Positions 13,001 through 23,428 of a stretch of 64,000 nt of DNA are shown here, in pieces. How positions within the stretch are numbered: the first letter of the stretch is position 1; the number at the start of each line of letters is the position of its first letter. Origin of the DNA: Erigeron canadensis (taxonomy: Eukaryota; Streptophyta; Magnoliopsida; Asterales; Asteraceae). The notes under the pieces are model-generated. The model saw only the letters and a list, made by a program, of their open reading frames with translations. It ran no database searches and had not been told where the DNA came from. The DNA lies in contig NC_057764.1 of the NCBI RefSeq assembly GCF_010389155.1, positions 2,604,001 through 2,668,000 of the forward strand, written 5' to 3'. Position numbers and translations under genes: made by a program.

Positions 13001-13421
13001 AGTCTAGATGCCTAAGTTGCTTCAGATGCAACAAGGAAGGACTTAAACTCCCCCCCAACCTCTGCTTTATCGCATCTTCAAATTCTTTTGTTTCTTCATA
13101 TATAAGCCCAAAAGGTTGTACATAATAACCACAATTACCATCCAGTGCAGGAAGATGAATTTGACGAACATGGCCTGTAGAATTATCACAAGCAATTCCA
13201 GCCCATTTGCAGCAGTCGATCTCCTTTCCACCCCAAGAAGCAAGCCGATTTGCTTCATCTACGAGACCATGCTTGAACTGGAGCAGAGCTTGTCTCTCAC
13301 TCTCGAGGCATAATACGTCATCAATGTTTTGATTACATACGCATAAATGAATCAGGGACAAAACAAGTAGTAAGCACAAGTGACATGAAGAGACATAAGA
13401 AAACCAAAAACGGGCACTCAT
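10068..13421 (-). CDS. LRR receptor-like protein (EIX/Cf-type RLP)
   Basis: An intact single-exon gene of 1,117 residues, the normal length and structure for plant RLPs. It starts MSARFWFSYVSS with a hydrophobic signal peptide (about 1-30). The LRRNT_2 cap follows (CLESERQALLQFK...IDCCKWAGIACD, about 38-80), then about 30 extracellular LRRs of LxLSxNxLxGxIPxxxG type. A non-LRR island (about 890-945, ending KGQIHAYDSILHLVMLMD) and final LRRs come next. A short cysteine cap (LCGDPLPSC) and an acidic stretch (DQNEDD) precede one transmembrane helix (about 1070-1092) with a GFLAG (GxxxG) motif and a tail of about 28 residues without a kinase. WLQVINTLPSLAQLHLSNCQL-like text is typical of EIX-type RLPs. 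Family members sense pathogen or damage signals at the plasma membrane and signal through SOBIR1/BAK1; the GxxxG helix is known to matter for SOBIR1 pairing. The ligand cannot be told from sequence. Confidence 0.93.
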   Translation of the reverse strand: MSARFWFSYVSSCHLCLLLVLSLIHLCVCNQNIDDVLCLESERQALLQFKHGLVDEANRLASWGGKEIDCCKWAGIACDNSTGHVRQIHLPALDGNCGYYVQPFGLIYEETKEFEDAIKQRLGGSLSPSLLHLKQLRHLDLSCNDFGDIQVPNFIGSLKNLEYLNLSYSNFGGIIPPQFGNLSQLHVLSLGDYPNGSGSTSMTNMHWLSSLRMLHHLDMSNVDLSKETNWLQVINTLPSLAQLHLSNCQLLHIHPQVSSFNLTSLSLLDLSGNNFNTSVPPWMFDISSLVSLDLSGCNFHGPIPSSIYSFRNLTSLQLLHVSENDFMNSSLVLNGLSSIGGHLSLLDMKSCSISSSVLESLHNLTSLQSLDLSENQLTNIIPKSLGNFCNLRDMDLSDNDLGNTDFTNLLESFDKCKSPSLESLQLRFSGLSGRLPDQLGQLIHLEHLELEYNHIAGTIPDSIGMLSSMKTLDLSGNLIFGPIPFSIGRLSLLENLDFSYNQLNGSIPDSIGRLSSLIKLDLSNNQLDGNIPDSIGQLSLLMELDLSYNQLNDSLPNSLGQLSKLKELKFFNNLLTGDVTEAHFAKLSSLKSLNDKRFSSKDLKEGNNLTLRLQLANWIPPFQIEWLILEDWCLGPRFPFWLGSQKKLQNLDMSNTGISHMPPESFWRSFPNLIYLDMSKNHIQGPLLSIPAGLYTLDLSSNKFRGNLPDLSNISLPIQLDLSNNSFTGSLHHVLCPHDVQWTKSLNLGYNSFSGVIPECWEKFSERLYFLNLENNNLSGGIPRTLGSSYTLRALNLRGNKLSGSFPVSLMNLTGLEILQLGGNELVGSIPAWFGRNLSLLRLLNLRSNHFDGNIPPELCYQKLIQILDLANNNLSGNIPRCFNNFSVLSGVENTSTETFNYRAVDISENVIISDSLVAKGQIHAYDSILHLVMLMDLSNNRFSGNIPVELTTLQKLQSLNLSRNQLTGSIPEKIGNINALESFDVSLNKLSGELPVSLSSIEFLSSFNVSYNNLTGTIPSSTQFHSFDESSFLGNLLCGDPLPSCAVEVPDTVDQNEDDVSHRAEWGLIICIVLGFLAGFWFVVAPLMISNSWRLAYFRFLGKLWYMMSDVMHKYC
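11770..11990 (-). repeat. Near-identical 72-bp LRR-coding repeats inside the RLP gene
   Basis: Three consecutive 72-bp (24-residue) LRR units around residues 475-560 share long runs at DNA level (for example the complement of CCAATAGAGTCAGGAATG occurs twice). They encode PDSIG(R/Q)LS.L..LDLS.NQL. This points to recent unit duplication within the ligand-facing array. Confidence 0.75.
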
Positions 13422-13507
13422 AATGGTTTGATTATCATAGAGAGAATAATCAATATTATCGCGCGGTGTTTAGTGTGCCCATTATGGGACATGTCACAAC
13501 TAGCTGT

Positions 13508-13521
13508 TGCTATATATTCCA
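13508..13521 (-). promoter_or_regulatory. Candidate TATA box of the RLP gene
   Basis: On the minus strand GGAATATATAGC lies about 90-100 bp upstream of the RLP start codon at 13421, a normal spacing for a plant TATA box with a short 5' UTR. The region also has AT-rich runs, so this is a plausible but unproven assignment. Confidence 0.4.
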
Positions 13522-14140
13522 CAATGACCCCATCAGAAATTCAATTAAACTACGGATGCTATGAAACAACAAATTATAATTCAGTCGTTAAAACGATAAA
13601 CTTTTATGTGGACACAGATGTTGCGAATTTTCAACTCAATGTGAACAAGGCTCCATGTGAAGGCACATCTGAACTTGGAAATACACATTGAAAGTGACTC
13701 TAAGTACTTACATGTGGATTTAAATGTAGTCTTTTATTTAGTTCCTAACTTCCAACTCCCCTAAATTAATTTCCATCAATGAAAAGTATATATTGGGATG
13801 TAAATCCCAATATCAAAATGTAGAAATATACTAGTTACGTTATCAGCATGGTGTTGTCCCAAAAACATAACATTGTTTTTAGATATAGGTGGAAGATGCA
13901 TTCGTTTGTTTCTTATTTAAATGTATGTCTCAAATGTATTGTTGTGTACAAACATAAGATATAATTGTATGAATAGTTAAAGAAATAAAAGAAAAAAACG
14001 AATATTAATCCTGTAGCAACTATATATGATTAATTGCAAAATATGACAAAACAAAAGAAAAATATGACAAAACGGCAAAAAAAATATAAAAAATTGAACA
14101 TGCATAATATTATACTACTATATGTAAAACACAAAATAGA
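13522..14140. other. Upstream region of the RLP gene, no gene seen
   Basis: AT-rich noncoding sequence. A near-palindrome ATATTGGGATGTAAATCCCAATAT occurs around 13790-13813 and could form a small hairpin. A-rich text at 13980-14100 precedes the SINE-like element. Confidence 0.4.
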
Positions 14141-14280
14141 GTTGGTGGCCCATTGGTAAGGTCTTTGGCCTTGAGAGGATCACCTGGGTTTGAGTCCCAC
14201 TTCCCACATTTGTAGGTGTGGATTAATAAGAGATTTTTCGAGAGTCCTATACTAATTTTGTACAATAACTTGTAAAAATC
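14141..14280 (+). mobile_element. tRNA-derived SINE-like element
   Basis: An RNA polymerase III A-box-like TGGCCCATTGGT (14146-14157) is followed about 30 bases later by a B box GGTTTGAGTCC (14187-14197). The downstream body is GTGTGGATTAATAAGAGATT and so on. Spacing and order match tRNA-derived plant SINEs. The stem pairing needed for a working tRNA is absent, so I call it a SINE and not a tRNA. The 3' end is not defined. Confidence 0.6.
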
Positions 14281-14551
14281 AATGGAAAGAATGAAAATTT
14301 TAGTTAAAAATATAAAACAAAACGTAAAAAAAATAAAATAAAGTCATGCAAATAGTCACGTAACTTGGACAACTACCTGAATCATACCACGATTATCAAA
14401 CTCATAATAGGTACGTCACTATTGATTATGTTACAACAAAATATTTGACTTCATATCTTGATTTTGGATTCATATGAATACTTTAAAAATGATGGAAACC
14501 AAGGGACTAATCTCAGCCCTTGGATCAACCATCATCAAAATTCCATCAAAC
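14281..14551. other. Noncoding stretch between SINE and 72-bp repeat
   Basis: AT-rich, no gene seen. It ends in AAGGGACTAATCTCAGCCCT (near 14500), wording often found near the 3' ends of plant Helitrons and other DNA elements. Confidence 0.3.
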
Positions 14552-14790
14552 ATGATTGGTTACTCCAGTGAATTACTCCGGCGACTGTGCAATCATATTT
14601 GATTGGTCTAGCCAATCAAGCTTGATTGGTTACTCCGGCGGATTACTCCAGCGACATTGTCCAATCATATTTGATTGGTCAAGCCAATCAAGCTTGATTG
14701 GTTACTCCGGCGAATTACTCCGGCGACATTTTCCAATCATATTTGATTGGTCAAGCCAATCAAGCTTGATAGGTTACTCCGGCGGCGATC
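14552..14790 (+). repeat. 72-bp tandem repeat, 3.3 units, open in one frame
   Basis: Units begin at about 14552, 14622, 14694 and 14766. Each contains TTGATTGGTTACTCCGGCG, a second ATTACTCC(A/G)GCGAC, and a pair of opposed CCAAT/ATTGG words. Because 72 is a multiple of three, one plus-strand frame stays open and would read 24-residue units (SSLIGYSG...PIIFDWSSQ). No start context, codon pattern or domain supports a real protein. The CCAAT-rich, self-complementary units suggest subterminal repeats of a DNA transposon. Confidence 0.8.
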
Positions 14791-14859
14791 CAAGAGATGG
14801 TGGATTCTGATTTTCCGGCGACACTGATTTTTCTGGCGGGCTCAAAAACAGTGTTTATT

Positions 14860-15080
14860 GGATAGGGTTTGTGCGGAATGTGTTTCTGAGTGTTTTGGTA
14901 CAAGTTTCATGCATTAATTCGAAGAAGCAACACAGCTATAGTGTTTTTAATTTTTCCGGTGAGTTTTTCAAGTTTTCCGGCGAGTATAGATCGGATTAAT
15001 TTCTTGTCAGGGTTTGTTCGCGGTGTGATTGTGAGTGTTTTGGTAGAAGTGTATGTTCTAATTCGAAGGAACGAAGGATA
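14860..15080. repeat. Diverged duplication within CCGGCG-rich tract
   Basis: The block starting GGGTTTGTGCGG (about 14867) with GAGTGTTTTGGTACAAG and AATTCGAAG recurs at about 15009-15075 (GGGTTTGTTCGCGG, GAGTGTTTTGGTAGAAG, AATTCGAAG). The surrounding sequence repeats TTTTCCGGCGA. Probably the interior of a decayed DNA element. Confidence 0.6.
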
Positions 15081-15246
15081 TATCGGCGTTTGAAGTTTTC
15101 CGGCAAAGTTTGTTGCTTTTTCCGACGGTTCTATCGCCGGAGAAGAAGGAAGAGGAGTTGGTCGTTGTCGCCGGTCAGAGATAAAGGTGGAGATGGCGGT
15201 GGTTCAAGATCCCGTCGCCGGAAAAGCGGGGAGAGAGAGAGAGGCA

Positions 15247-15250
<4 letters not shown>

Positions 15251-15292
<42 letters not shown>
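15251..15292 (+). repeat. (TG)n microsatellite, about 20 units
   Basis: Uninterrupted TG dinucleotides follow a short GA-rich run (15231-15242). It is a likely length-polymorphic marker. The valine/cysteine run it encodes in one open frame is an artefact. Confidence 0.95.
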
Positions 15293-15293
<1 letters not shown>

Positions 15294-15555
15294 GGGGGGA
15301 AGGAGACGACAAGGAAGGGGAGGCATATCAAGGGTTGAGATTTATTTTTGAGGGGATAATCCAATGGTCAAGATTTGTCCCCTAGTTTCCAAAAAAAATT
15401 TAAGACTCAAATGAACAAAATTCATAATATGTATATTAAAAAGCTAAATAATATTAACTAATGAGTAACTAAGTATACATGGAGATCAGTAAAATAAATA
15501 TAAGAAAAAAAATAGTTATGTCTTTTACAAATTATGGTGATTTCGTCCTTTATCA

Positions 15556-16014
15556 ACTACGAGAGCAAGTATTCGCGCGTTGCGGCGGTGAGATAGTGGT
15601 GGTGATACCTAGGTTATAGAATGTGATAGATATGTCATAGAGTATGATAATCAAATGCCTTAGGCGTACGGGCTCCGCTCTCGGATTTAAAATTTTGTCG
15701 AAAGTATATCGAATGACATCTCTAATGAAAGAGCATGAAATTTTAAGAACACCCATACAATTTTTATAATTTATCGATATACGATTTTTGAGATAAAAGA
15801 TTTTGAATGAATTGGAGGTATAAATGATTTATGGAGGAGAGAGAAAAAAGATGATTGGTTGAGATTTGAGGAGAGAGAAAGGGTATTATAGTTATTTTAG
15901 GTAAATATAGAATAGATGAGAGGTGTATTTTGGGGATGTACTTAAAATCAATATTGAAAATTTCAACTCAATGTTAAAAATTTGGAAGGAATCTGCTTTA
16001 TAATATAGTATAGA
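15556..16014 (-). mobile_element. Short Helitron-like element (minus orientation)
   Basis: On the minus strand the right edge begins TCTATACTATATTATAAAG (16014 leftwards), a typical plant Helitron 5' terminus, preceded by A. The left edge on the same strand has a GC-rich hairpin-like CGCCGCAACGCGCG (about 15590-15575) and then CTTGCTCTCGTAG, a degenerate form of a Helitron 3' end (usually CTRR followed by T). No Rep/helicase is present, so it would be non-autonomous. The 3' edge is uncertain by a few bases. Confidence 0.55.
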
Positions 16015-18384
16015 TTAGATAGTGGTGAGGTCTTGAATCTTCAATTCTTGTATTTGTGTTGGTGGTGCCTAGACCTTTATCAAACATAGTGGTGGCTTGG
16101 AGTGTTTTAATTTTTTATTCCGGTGGTTAATCTTGGTGGTGAATTCTTTATCTATCTTTTATTTTCTTGTATTGTTTAATCGACTTCTTAAAATTCAAAA
16201 AATACCAAAAATAGTTTCCGTTGTCATTTATCGTGTGATTTACGCATCACCATGCGACTGTCCAGTTTCCATCACGATGACACGATGTACATCTGAAATT
16301 CGTGATTGAAGACTGCGGTTACTCTTAACATAGCTGTAGGTACATCTTTTTCTCTCTTTGCCGTTTTTTCTGTTTTTCTAGTTATGGGCTTGTAGGATGA
16401 ATCTTGACATGCCTAATTCTTGGTTTTACATGTGCACTAGGCTTGTTCAGTAACTTATATGCTGCAATACAAGGTTGGAAACATCGAAGGTTAGGAAGTA
16501 GTCAATCTGTTGGGTTGAGTAACAGGCGACTTTTTATACGGGTTAGGAACCCAAACACTTTCTGTCTGAAACTGAAAATTTCTGATAAAGAACTAGTGTT
16601 TCAGATATGATTATAAAGATAACTAAATATCAAATGTTAACAGTTATATACATATTTGAATAGATTATATAGGAAATTTTATCCATTAAAGTACACATTG
16701 GGCGATTTTTGACCCGTTTGAAGACTTTGTTTATAAGCTAACTTTTATTACACACATTTGACCCGTTAAATATAAAACATGCCCTGCACCAACACTTTCA
16801 TAAGTAAATGGTACCACATCTGCAATTGATTGTGTGTGTATAAGATACCGTGACTATCAATTCTAAGTTAGACTTGATAACAATTGAGATTGAAAATAAA
16901 AGAAAAACTATCGAGAACAAAAATAACGATTGATATTTGAAGACTACATTGTTATTGATTGTTCTATTTGATTACAACTTCTGCCTCTATTTATACTATG
17001 AAATTGATACGTAAATAAAGAAACAAAATCGCAGCCTTGATACGAAACTTGGAGCCAAAGTTGAGATATACTAATTTTGGAAATGATAGATTTGAGTTAA
17101 TCCAAAACTTAATATATTTTATCAATTCTAAGTTATATAGGTTATGAAGATGTCCTATGAAAGAGCTCAGAAAGTTGCCCTTCAAGCACTAAGAAAGAAA
17201 GTTGCCCTTCAAGCACTAAGGCAGGCCCAAGCGTAACTTGTGTTTGTTCTAATTCAGGAAGTGGGAACACTTATACCTAGTCTTGGCAAAATATGCGGAC
17301 TTGGTAATAGGCTGAAGTATTGAACCGGGTTGGCTTAAAAAACCTTTTCGGTGTATATATTTTTTAAGTAATCAATCTATAGAATTATGATTTACCAAAA
17401 TTTATCTTCTTCAAAAAATAAGAGTCTTTTAACTAAACTGACTTTGCTGGTTTTATGCATTTAAAATGATCTATTGCCCGTTCAACCAATTTAGCCCATT
17501 TCTTTTTTGACCAACTTTTTTCATTTTATCTGTTTGAGCCGTTAGATATAACGCACAAGGTGGATTGACCCACTGTTAAGTTAATGGATCAAAACCGTCG
17601 CCTCTACTTCTACCCCAAGTTGACCCGTTTGACCCATTCCCCTTTTAGCAAGTTTTCTATGTGACCTGTCGAGTTGTAACACTTACGAGTATATGCTATA
17701 CTAATATCAACTTTTTATGACTCACAGGACTTTGTCTACTTTGACTAATCTTGAGGATCCTACAAATTGTTCTATCAGTTTCTTGACATCTACAATCAGA
17801 TTGTTCAAGCCGTAACTGACACCGATATCAGTTGAAGCAGACACTGAAACAAATACTCACAAAGAAGAACACACCGAAATATTGCATGAAATCATGAACA
17901 AGGATCCTGGATCCATCCACAGATCCAAGGGAAATTCCACATTACACAAAGCCATTGCTGCATTTCCAGGATAAAGTAATCAAGAGTTGGTAAACTAGAA
18001 TCATGATACAAGAACGAAATCAAGAGTGATGCTATCAAATTTGTGAAACAAATTGAGACAGAGGCCGGCTGTAAACTGATTCATGGAAAAAGTACTGGAA
18101 AAGGGTATGAAAAAAGGAAGTTGAAAAATAAAGGAAGTTCCTGATCGAATCGCTTATAATGAAAGTCTTAAATTGGGTTGAAGTTGAACAATGTGATTCT
18201 AGTAAAAGACCAGTGCATCCTAGAGCAATAAAAATCTCCAGGAAGTTAAGGATTAAAGTAAAGAGCACATATGTGTCGATTGATTGATTGTGTCAAATGC
18301 TTTTTGATACAAATAAGAAAGATGGGATTGGTTTGTACATAGTGATGCTATTCGTTACGGTATATGAAAAGGGAATGGCTATAT
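16015..18384. other. Noncoding stretch, decayed repeats
   Basis: No supported gene. TGACCCGTTTGA-type words at 16690-16770 and 17480-17640 are common in plant intron or MITE debris. GAAAGTTGCCCTTCAAGCACT is duplicated in tandem near 17172-17220. A coding-like but unrecognised stretch near 17820-18140 (one frame reads SVEADTETNTHKEEHTEILH before a stop) could be a captured exon; I cannot name it. Confidence 0.4.
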
Positions 18385-18655
18385 ACACACTCACCAATTC
18401 AGCATAAACACCCATTATATGTGAGTATGCGCTTATACTTCAAGTAGTTGGAGAACTGTATACACGAGTGTATACCCTTTGACCACAAAAGTCAAAGTTA
18501 CATACGAGAAGTATCAATATATACTTCGTGTATAGTGGGTGTTTAAACTCCCACCATACGGTAAGTATATATTCTCCCCCTAAACACCCACCATACGAGA
18601 AGTCTACAATTATACTTCTCGTATAGTGGGTGTTTATGTCGAATTGGAGTGTTCA
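18385..18655. mobile_element. Fold-back MITE with internal hairpins
   Basis: The left end ACACTCACCAATTCAGCATA and the right end, read in reverse complement (ACACTCCAATTCGACATA), form terminal inverted repeats followed by AAACACCCA. Inside, AACACCCA-type arms recur. The strongest pair is 18581-18603 against 18614-18636 (22 of 23 bases pair, 10-base loop). No coding capacity. The target duplication is not clear. Confidence 0.65.
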
Positions 18656-18772
18656 TGCCAAATTGGGGTGTTCTTATAACAGGATCCGGCGGCAAAAAAA
18701 GTTCACTAGTTGATTATACTTGTTTTGTGGTTTTTGGTACAAGTCAAAGAACATTAGAGATCAAGAACATTA

Positions 18773-19555
18773 AGGAGGTGTTTGATAAAGGTGAATGGAA
18801 TGATGGGAAATGTAATTGAGTGTTATTCACATGTTTGGTTCCAGTTAAGAATGGAAACAAAGAATCATAATTGGATTCCCTTTCCAACTCATCCTTTCCC
18901 CACTAAAAAGTAAAGGATGAAAAGGAATGCAAATTTATATTGTGCTCGTTCCGCTTCGTGTCCTTGATGTGAATGAGATCTGGCAATAAAAAACAAGGAT
19001 ATAATAAAGAAGGCACATGAAGTGCACATGCTATATAAACTTCAACCATACCTAATTTTCCTTCCAGGTGATCAATATTTCTTCCTATTCGACATGTATG
19101 AATCCATTATTTTCTTGTATAATCCATCCTATTTTACTCATCTGCCAGTCAACCATAACCAGTGTTCTTCAATCTTTTTTTATATCTTTATTTTCATTAT
19201 ATACAGGTATGAATCTATCAAGTTTTTTATTACATGGCATATTTTGGGGTTTTTAATTCATAAGAAATTGATATATATTATCACGTAAAGAAGGTACTGG
19301 AAATTGATGGTTTTTTGCACATAATAATTCTTCATTATTTTCAAAGGATTTATCAAAATATGTATTTAATTTTTTTATAAAAAGATGTATATACGGTAGA
19401 GATAGTTGCTTAGATTTGATGTTTTCTTCATATCTACAAATGCTGATTCTTAGTAATACCAAACAAATGAATCATTTCACTTTTCTTTATCCCATTCCCT
19501 TTCCATTCTCTCATTTGATTTCATTCTCTATCATTCACATCTACCGAACACCCCT
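18773..19555. mobile_element. Tourist-like (PIF/Harbinger) MITE, 783 bp, TSD TTA
   Basis: It begins AGGAGGTGTTTGATAAAGG and ends with the inverted relative AGGGGTGTTCGGTAGATG. TTA flanks both sides (18770-18772 and 19556-19558). Subterminal text rich in GGAATG/CATTCC is shared between the ends. The interior is AT-rich without a transposase. Confidence 0.75.
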
Positions 19556-20824
19556 TTAGAGATCGAAAATAATTATTGTTATAGGCTTATAGCAACAAGT
19601 CAAGGACGCCATAATATTTATGATACCTTAGAAGGGTTTCAATAAAAAAAAATAAGAGTTAATTAATTGCATGATTCGTCCTTGTGGTTTGTGCGTTTTC
19701 GTGGTTTACATCCCTCCTCAAAAGTTTTAGTCGAAAAGGTCCAAACTACTGAGTTTTGCTGCACTTTACATCCCTGGGAAAGATACCGTCTATTTTAATT
19801 TGTTAAGTGGAAATCATGTGCCCCTCATGTGAGGGCAATTTGGTGATTTGCTCCCAACCTCACACCTGCCTTCTCTTCTTTTTCCTTCTTCACACCAGAC
19901 ATTCTTCATTTTAAGTTCACATCTTCATCTTCATTACCTAACCCACCAAAAAGTGTACAGCTCTATGATGATTAACGAATTAACAATTAATTAAGGGAAA
20001 AACAAATATGCTGCTAAAAGCATATATCCTCCTCCATTCCCCCTCACAATTTTCTCCCCCTGAAAATCACATGTGTAAATACAAAATCATCCCCCTCACA
20101 AAACCATAGTAAAAGTGTAAAACACAAATATGGATTTTTAAGACACAAAAAGGAAAGAGCTTAACATGCAGCATCTTATATTCGATTTTCGCAGCTATTT
20201 CATCATGATTTCAACCACCTTTTGTAAGTCTAATCTTGTTACTTCAACCCCTACTTATTTACATTTAGTTATAATGATCTTATGTTAAAAGTCTATCAAT
20301 CAACAACTTAAGAAAAAAATTTTTTTAAAAAGGTAGTTGAAACTTAATTGACCTTTTCACCTTTACTAGGGGAGATTCCCCCTTGGGCAGCTTGCCTGAT
20401 TTTTTAGCCAGATCTCTAACTATCGATCTCACCAAAGAAAAATCTATCTTGTTTCTTGTTAGTTTTCGCACCCAACCATGCCTAATAAGTAACCGTGAAA
20501 GATACATTATAAACCCAAAAAAAAAAAGGATCCAACTTAGATCCAAGATGATGAAGCCAAACAAAGATATGTGCAATACAAATATTCTCTAAGGGGTAGT
20601 TTGGTTCGCAAAATGTTTTTGAGGGAATTGAAATCTGTCAAACGAATTGGAATTTTAAGGAAATGAAATCTGAAAGTTTTAAAATTTGTCTAGTGTTTGG
20701 TTGACAGAATTCATTGGAATTCAGTAAAAGGAATTCGAATATAAATTGAGTTGAATGACAAAATTGCCCTTTATTGCATTTTCATGTTTTATATGGAAAT
20801 TATTATATTATATATATCGTCATG

Positions 20825-20827
<3 letters not shown>

Positions 20828-20862
<35 letters not shown>
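20828..20862. repeat. (AAT)n microsatellite
   Basis: About eleven uninterrupted trinucleotide units inside the nested Harbinger-like element. Confidence 0.95.
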
Positions 20863-20863
<1 letters not shown>

Positions 20864-20898
20864 TTAAATAATAGGGTTTAGCACGACGGAATGCAACT

Positions 20899-21166
20899 AA
20901 CTTTGCCCAAAAAGTTATAGTGTGCACTAACTAACGTTTTTGTTTATTGTATGCATAAACTTAGTAAAAATGCTTATATCATGTAACTTTTTGTGACCGA
21001 CTAATCAAAACCTTACACGTGGCCTGTTAAAAAAAAAATTACATGTGGCAGCTCATATGGGCCGCCACGTATACACATTGCATGATTTAAACATTTTTAC
21101 TAACTTTTTGCATACAATAAACAAAAACGTTAGTTCATGCACACTATAACTTTTTGGACATAGTTT
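20899..21166. mobile_element. MITE with ~75-bp terminal inverted repeats
   Basis: The left arm (20899-20975, containing CCAAAAAGTTATAGTGTGCA and CGTTTTTGTTTATTGTATGC) is repeated inverted at 21092-21166 at roughly 90% identity. The middle holds two similar ACGTGGC-type words. Noncoding, with strong hairpin potential. Confidence 0.8.
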
Positions 21167-21425
21167 GTTTCATTTACATCGATGATAGATATGCACCCAC
21201 ACACAGATCCATTTTCAGTGTTTCACCAACAATAAAAAAACTCATGACACTTTATCTTCTCCAATAGTTCGATGGCTGTGTTGACTTTGTTCAGCACCAC
21301 ACACTACATACACCACCATATTCGAAACCCCCTTATTAATCTCTTTAGCAACTTTATTCATCACAATCTAACATACTGTAACATACCAAATTCAAAAGGT
21401 TATTAGTTATATATAGATGATGATG

Positions 21426-21428
<3 letters not shown>

Positions 21429-21484
<56 letters not shown>

Positions 21485-21542
21485 TATTACTATTATCAAT
21501 ATTATTATTATTATTATCATTATTGTTATTATTATTATTTTT
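21429..21542. repeat. (TTA)n microsatellite, partly interrupted
   Basis: About 17 perfect ATT units are followed by imperfect units (ACTATT, ATCATT), giving a tract of over 100 bp. Confidence 0.95.
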
Positions 21543-23428
21543 ATAATGTTATGTTTAGCATTTATACTAATTTATTAGTTATAAAAAAGAATGTTAGAAA
21601 AAGGACTAGTATTGTAAAGAAATAGGACAAGTTATGTTATGTTATTGGATGGAAGGACTAAAGCTATAAAACTGATCAATTTGTAGGGACTTACTTGCAA
21701 TTTTCGGCCTTAACATCCTAATAAGGATTAAAGAACCAAAATATATCATTTTTCCATCTTTTTGTGTGTGTTCTTGAAGGTGAAACCCCCAAATCCGAAA
21801 ATCAAAGAAAATAGAGAAAAAAATACATCAAATAACAAATATAATCAAAAAGATAACAATAATCTTTGAATAAAACTCATTTTTATGGTGGTGGTGTAGT
21901 GATGGCCGATATTAAGAAAGCAAAAAGAGGACAAAAAGGTTAATTTTAGGTCTTGCATGGGTGATTGAGTGATGAATTACATATCTACTTGAATGTATAA
22001 TCTTTATTTTGATTTCTTATGAATTAGGGTTTTATTGTTATAGATATTTGGGGATTTATGAAATAAATAATGAACATAGTTTGCAAGTTGAATAATAAAG
22101 TTAGAATCTCATAATACATTGTTGGTAGTGATATATAAGTATGATGTGAGTGTTAGTAGTTGAACTAGTTTGATGGTTGAAAAAGTGATAAGGTTTAATG
22201 ATAAATTTGATATTGTTGGATAAGTTAAAGTTATTCAAATCAGTACCTAAAAGTGCTTTTGAGTTGAGGTTAACCAGTAAAAGTGTTAAGCATTGATTTA
22301 TGTTGAATGTTGGTGACTATATGTAAAACCCGTATGTATGCCTGCACGTACTAAGTGCAGAAAATTTGTTGTTTTCGAAAAATCATAGAAAATCAACCGT
22401 AAATAGTTACGAGACATATTACCTATCGTTGGAAAGGTGTATGAGTCTAGTTTGTAACAAAATTAGTTTCATTAATTAATTTTGAGTAGAAGTTTATCAA
22501 ATCTTTAAAGTTCTACAAGCTGACCAGTAAGTGCTAGAACAAAAAAAATAAATGAGTTTTAGTATAAGAATACCATACTACTTGATGTTAAAATCATGTT
22601 AAAAATAACCCCTATTATGCATATTAAGTTAAGGTTATCAAATGAAGTGTCATGAAGTTGTTAGAGTTGATTTTAGAAATGTTTTTGTGCAAACTCGGAT
22701 TTGGAACAACAACTTCATGAAAAATGTGTCATTTTAAAATGCTCGTAGCTTTCAATCCGTATATCCGTAGGAGTCGTGTAAGCTGTCGTTTGAAAGGTAT
22801 ACGAGTCAACTTTCATATGAAATTTGTTTCAGGTCCTAGTTCAGGTTTTAAGTAAGTCTAATATGCTAAAACTTACAGCTGGTCAAATCTGACTTTACGC
22901 TGGAAAAAAAAACAGATTTTGTAACTGTTTTTAAAACGACCAGAAGTAATCTTTGAAGAACACTTCACACATTGGTCACTAAATATAAAATGTAAGTTTA
23001 TGTGTCATATAAACTTGGCCACTAGAATCAAGTAAAAAGAGTTGGTAGAACTTGAGTTATGCTCATTTGAAGGCAGCTTAGTCAAATATAAATATGGGGA
23101 TTTTTGTTATAAAAGTGAGTTTGGCATTATGATAATGATATAAAAGATACATGTTATGTGAACCAACCCAAGATTAATATAAGATTGTAAATGATGGGTT
23201 GGGTGTTGAAATGCTAGTGATTATGACTAAGTGACCTTATATGTGATAGATGACCATATGTGTTTTGTATTTTGAATTGATAGGTTGATATCAAATACGT
23301 TTGTTGTTATGGTCATCTTACATTTGTGGTCGTGAAGAAGGTGAGTGTATATGTAAATTTTCATATTCTTGTTAGTAGAGGTCATACGTGGGTAAATTCC
23401 TATGACTCATTTGTTTGATTGATTTTGA

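Noticed and set aside
14141..14210. tRNA gene
   Set aside because: A and B boxes are present, but acceptor and anticodon stems cannot be formed; better read as a tRNA-derived SINE.
15090..15364. Open frames with long Val/Cys or Thr/His runs
   Set aside because: Produced by the (TG)n microsatellite; no domain or start context.
17740..18290. Possible captured gene fragment
   Set aside because: One frame looks coding-like for about 50 residues but I could not match it to any family; not annotated as a gene.
20325..20576. 83-codon minus-strand frame with a hydrophobic start
   Set aside because: No recognisable motif, lies across the border of a transposon and AT-rich; not supported.
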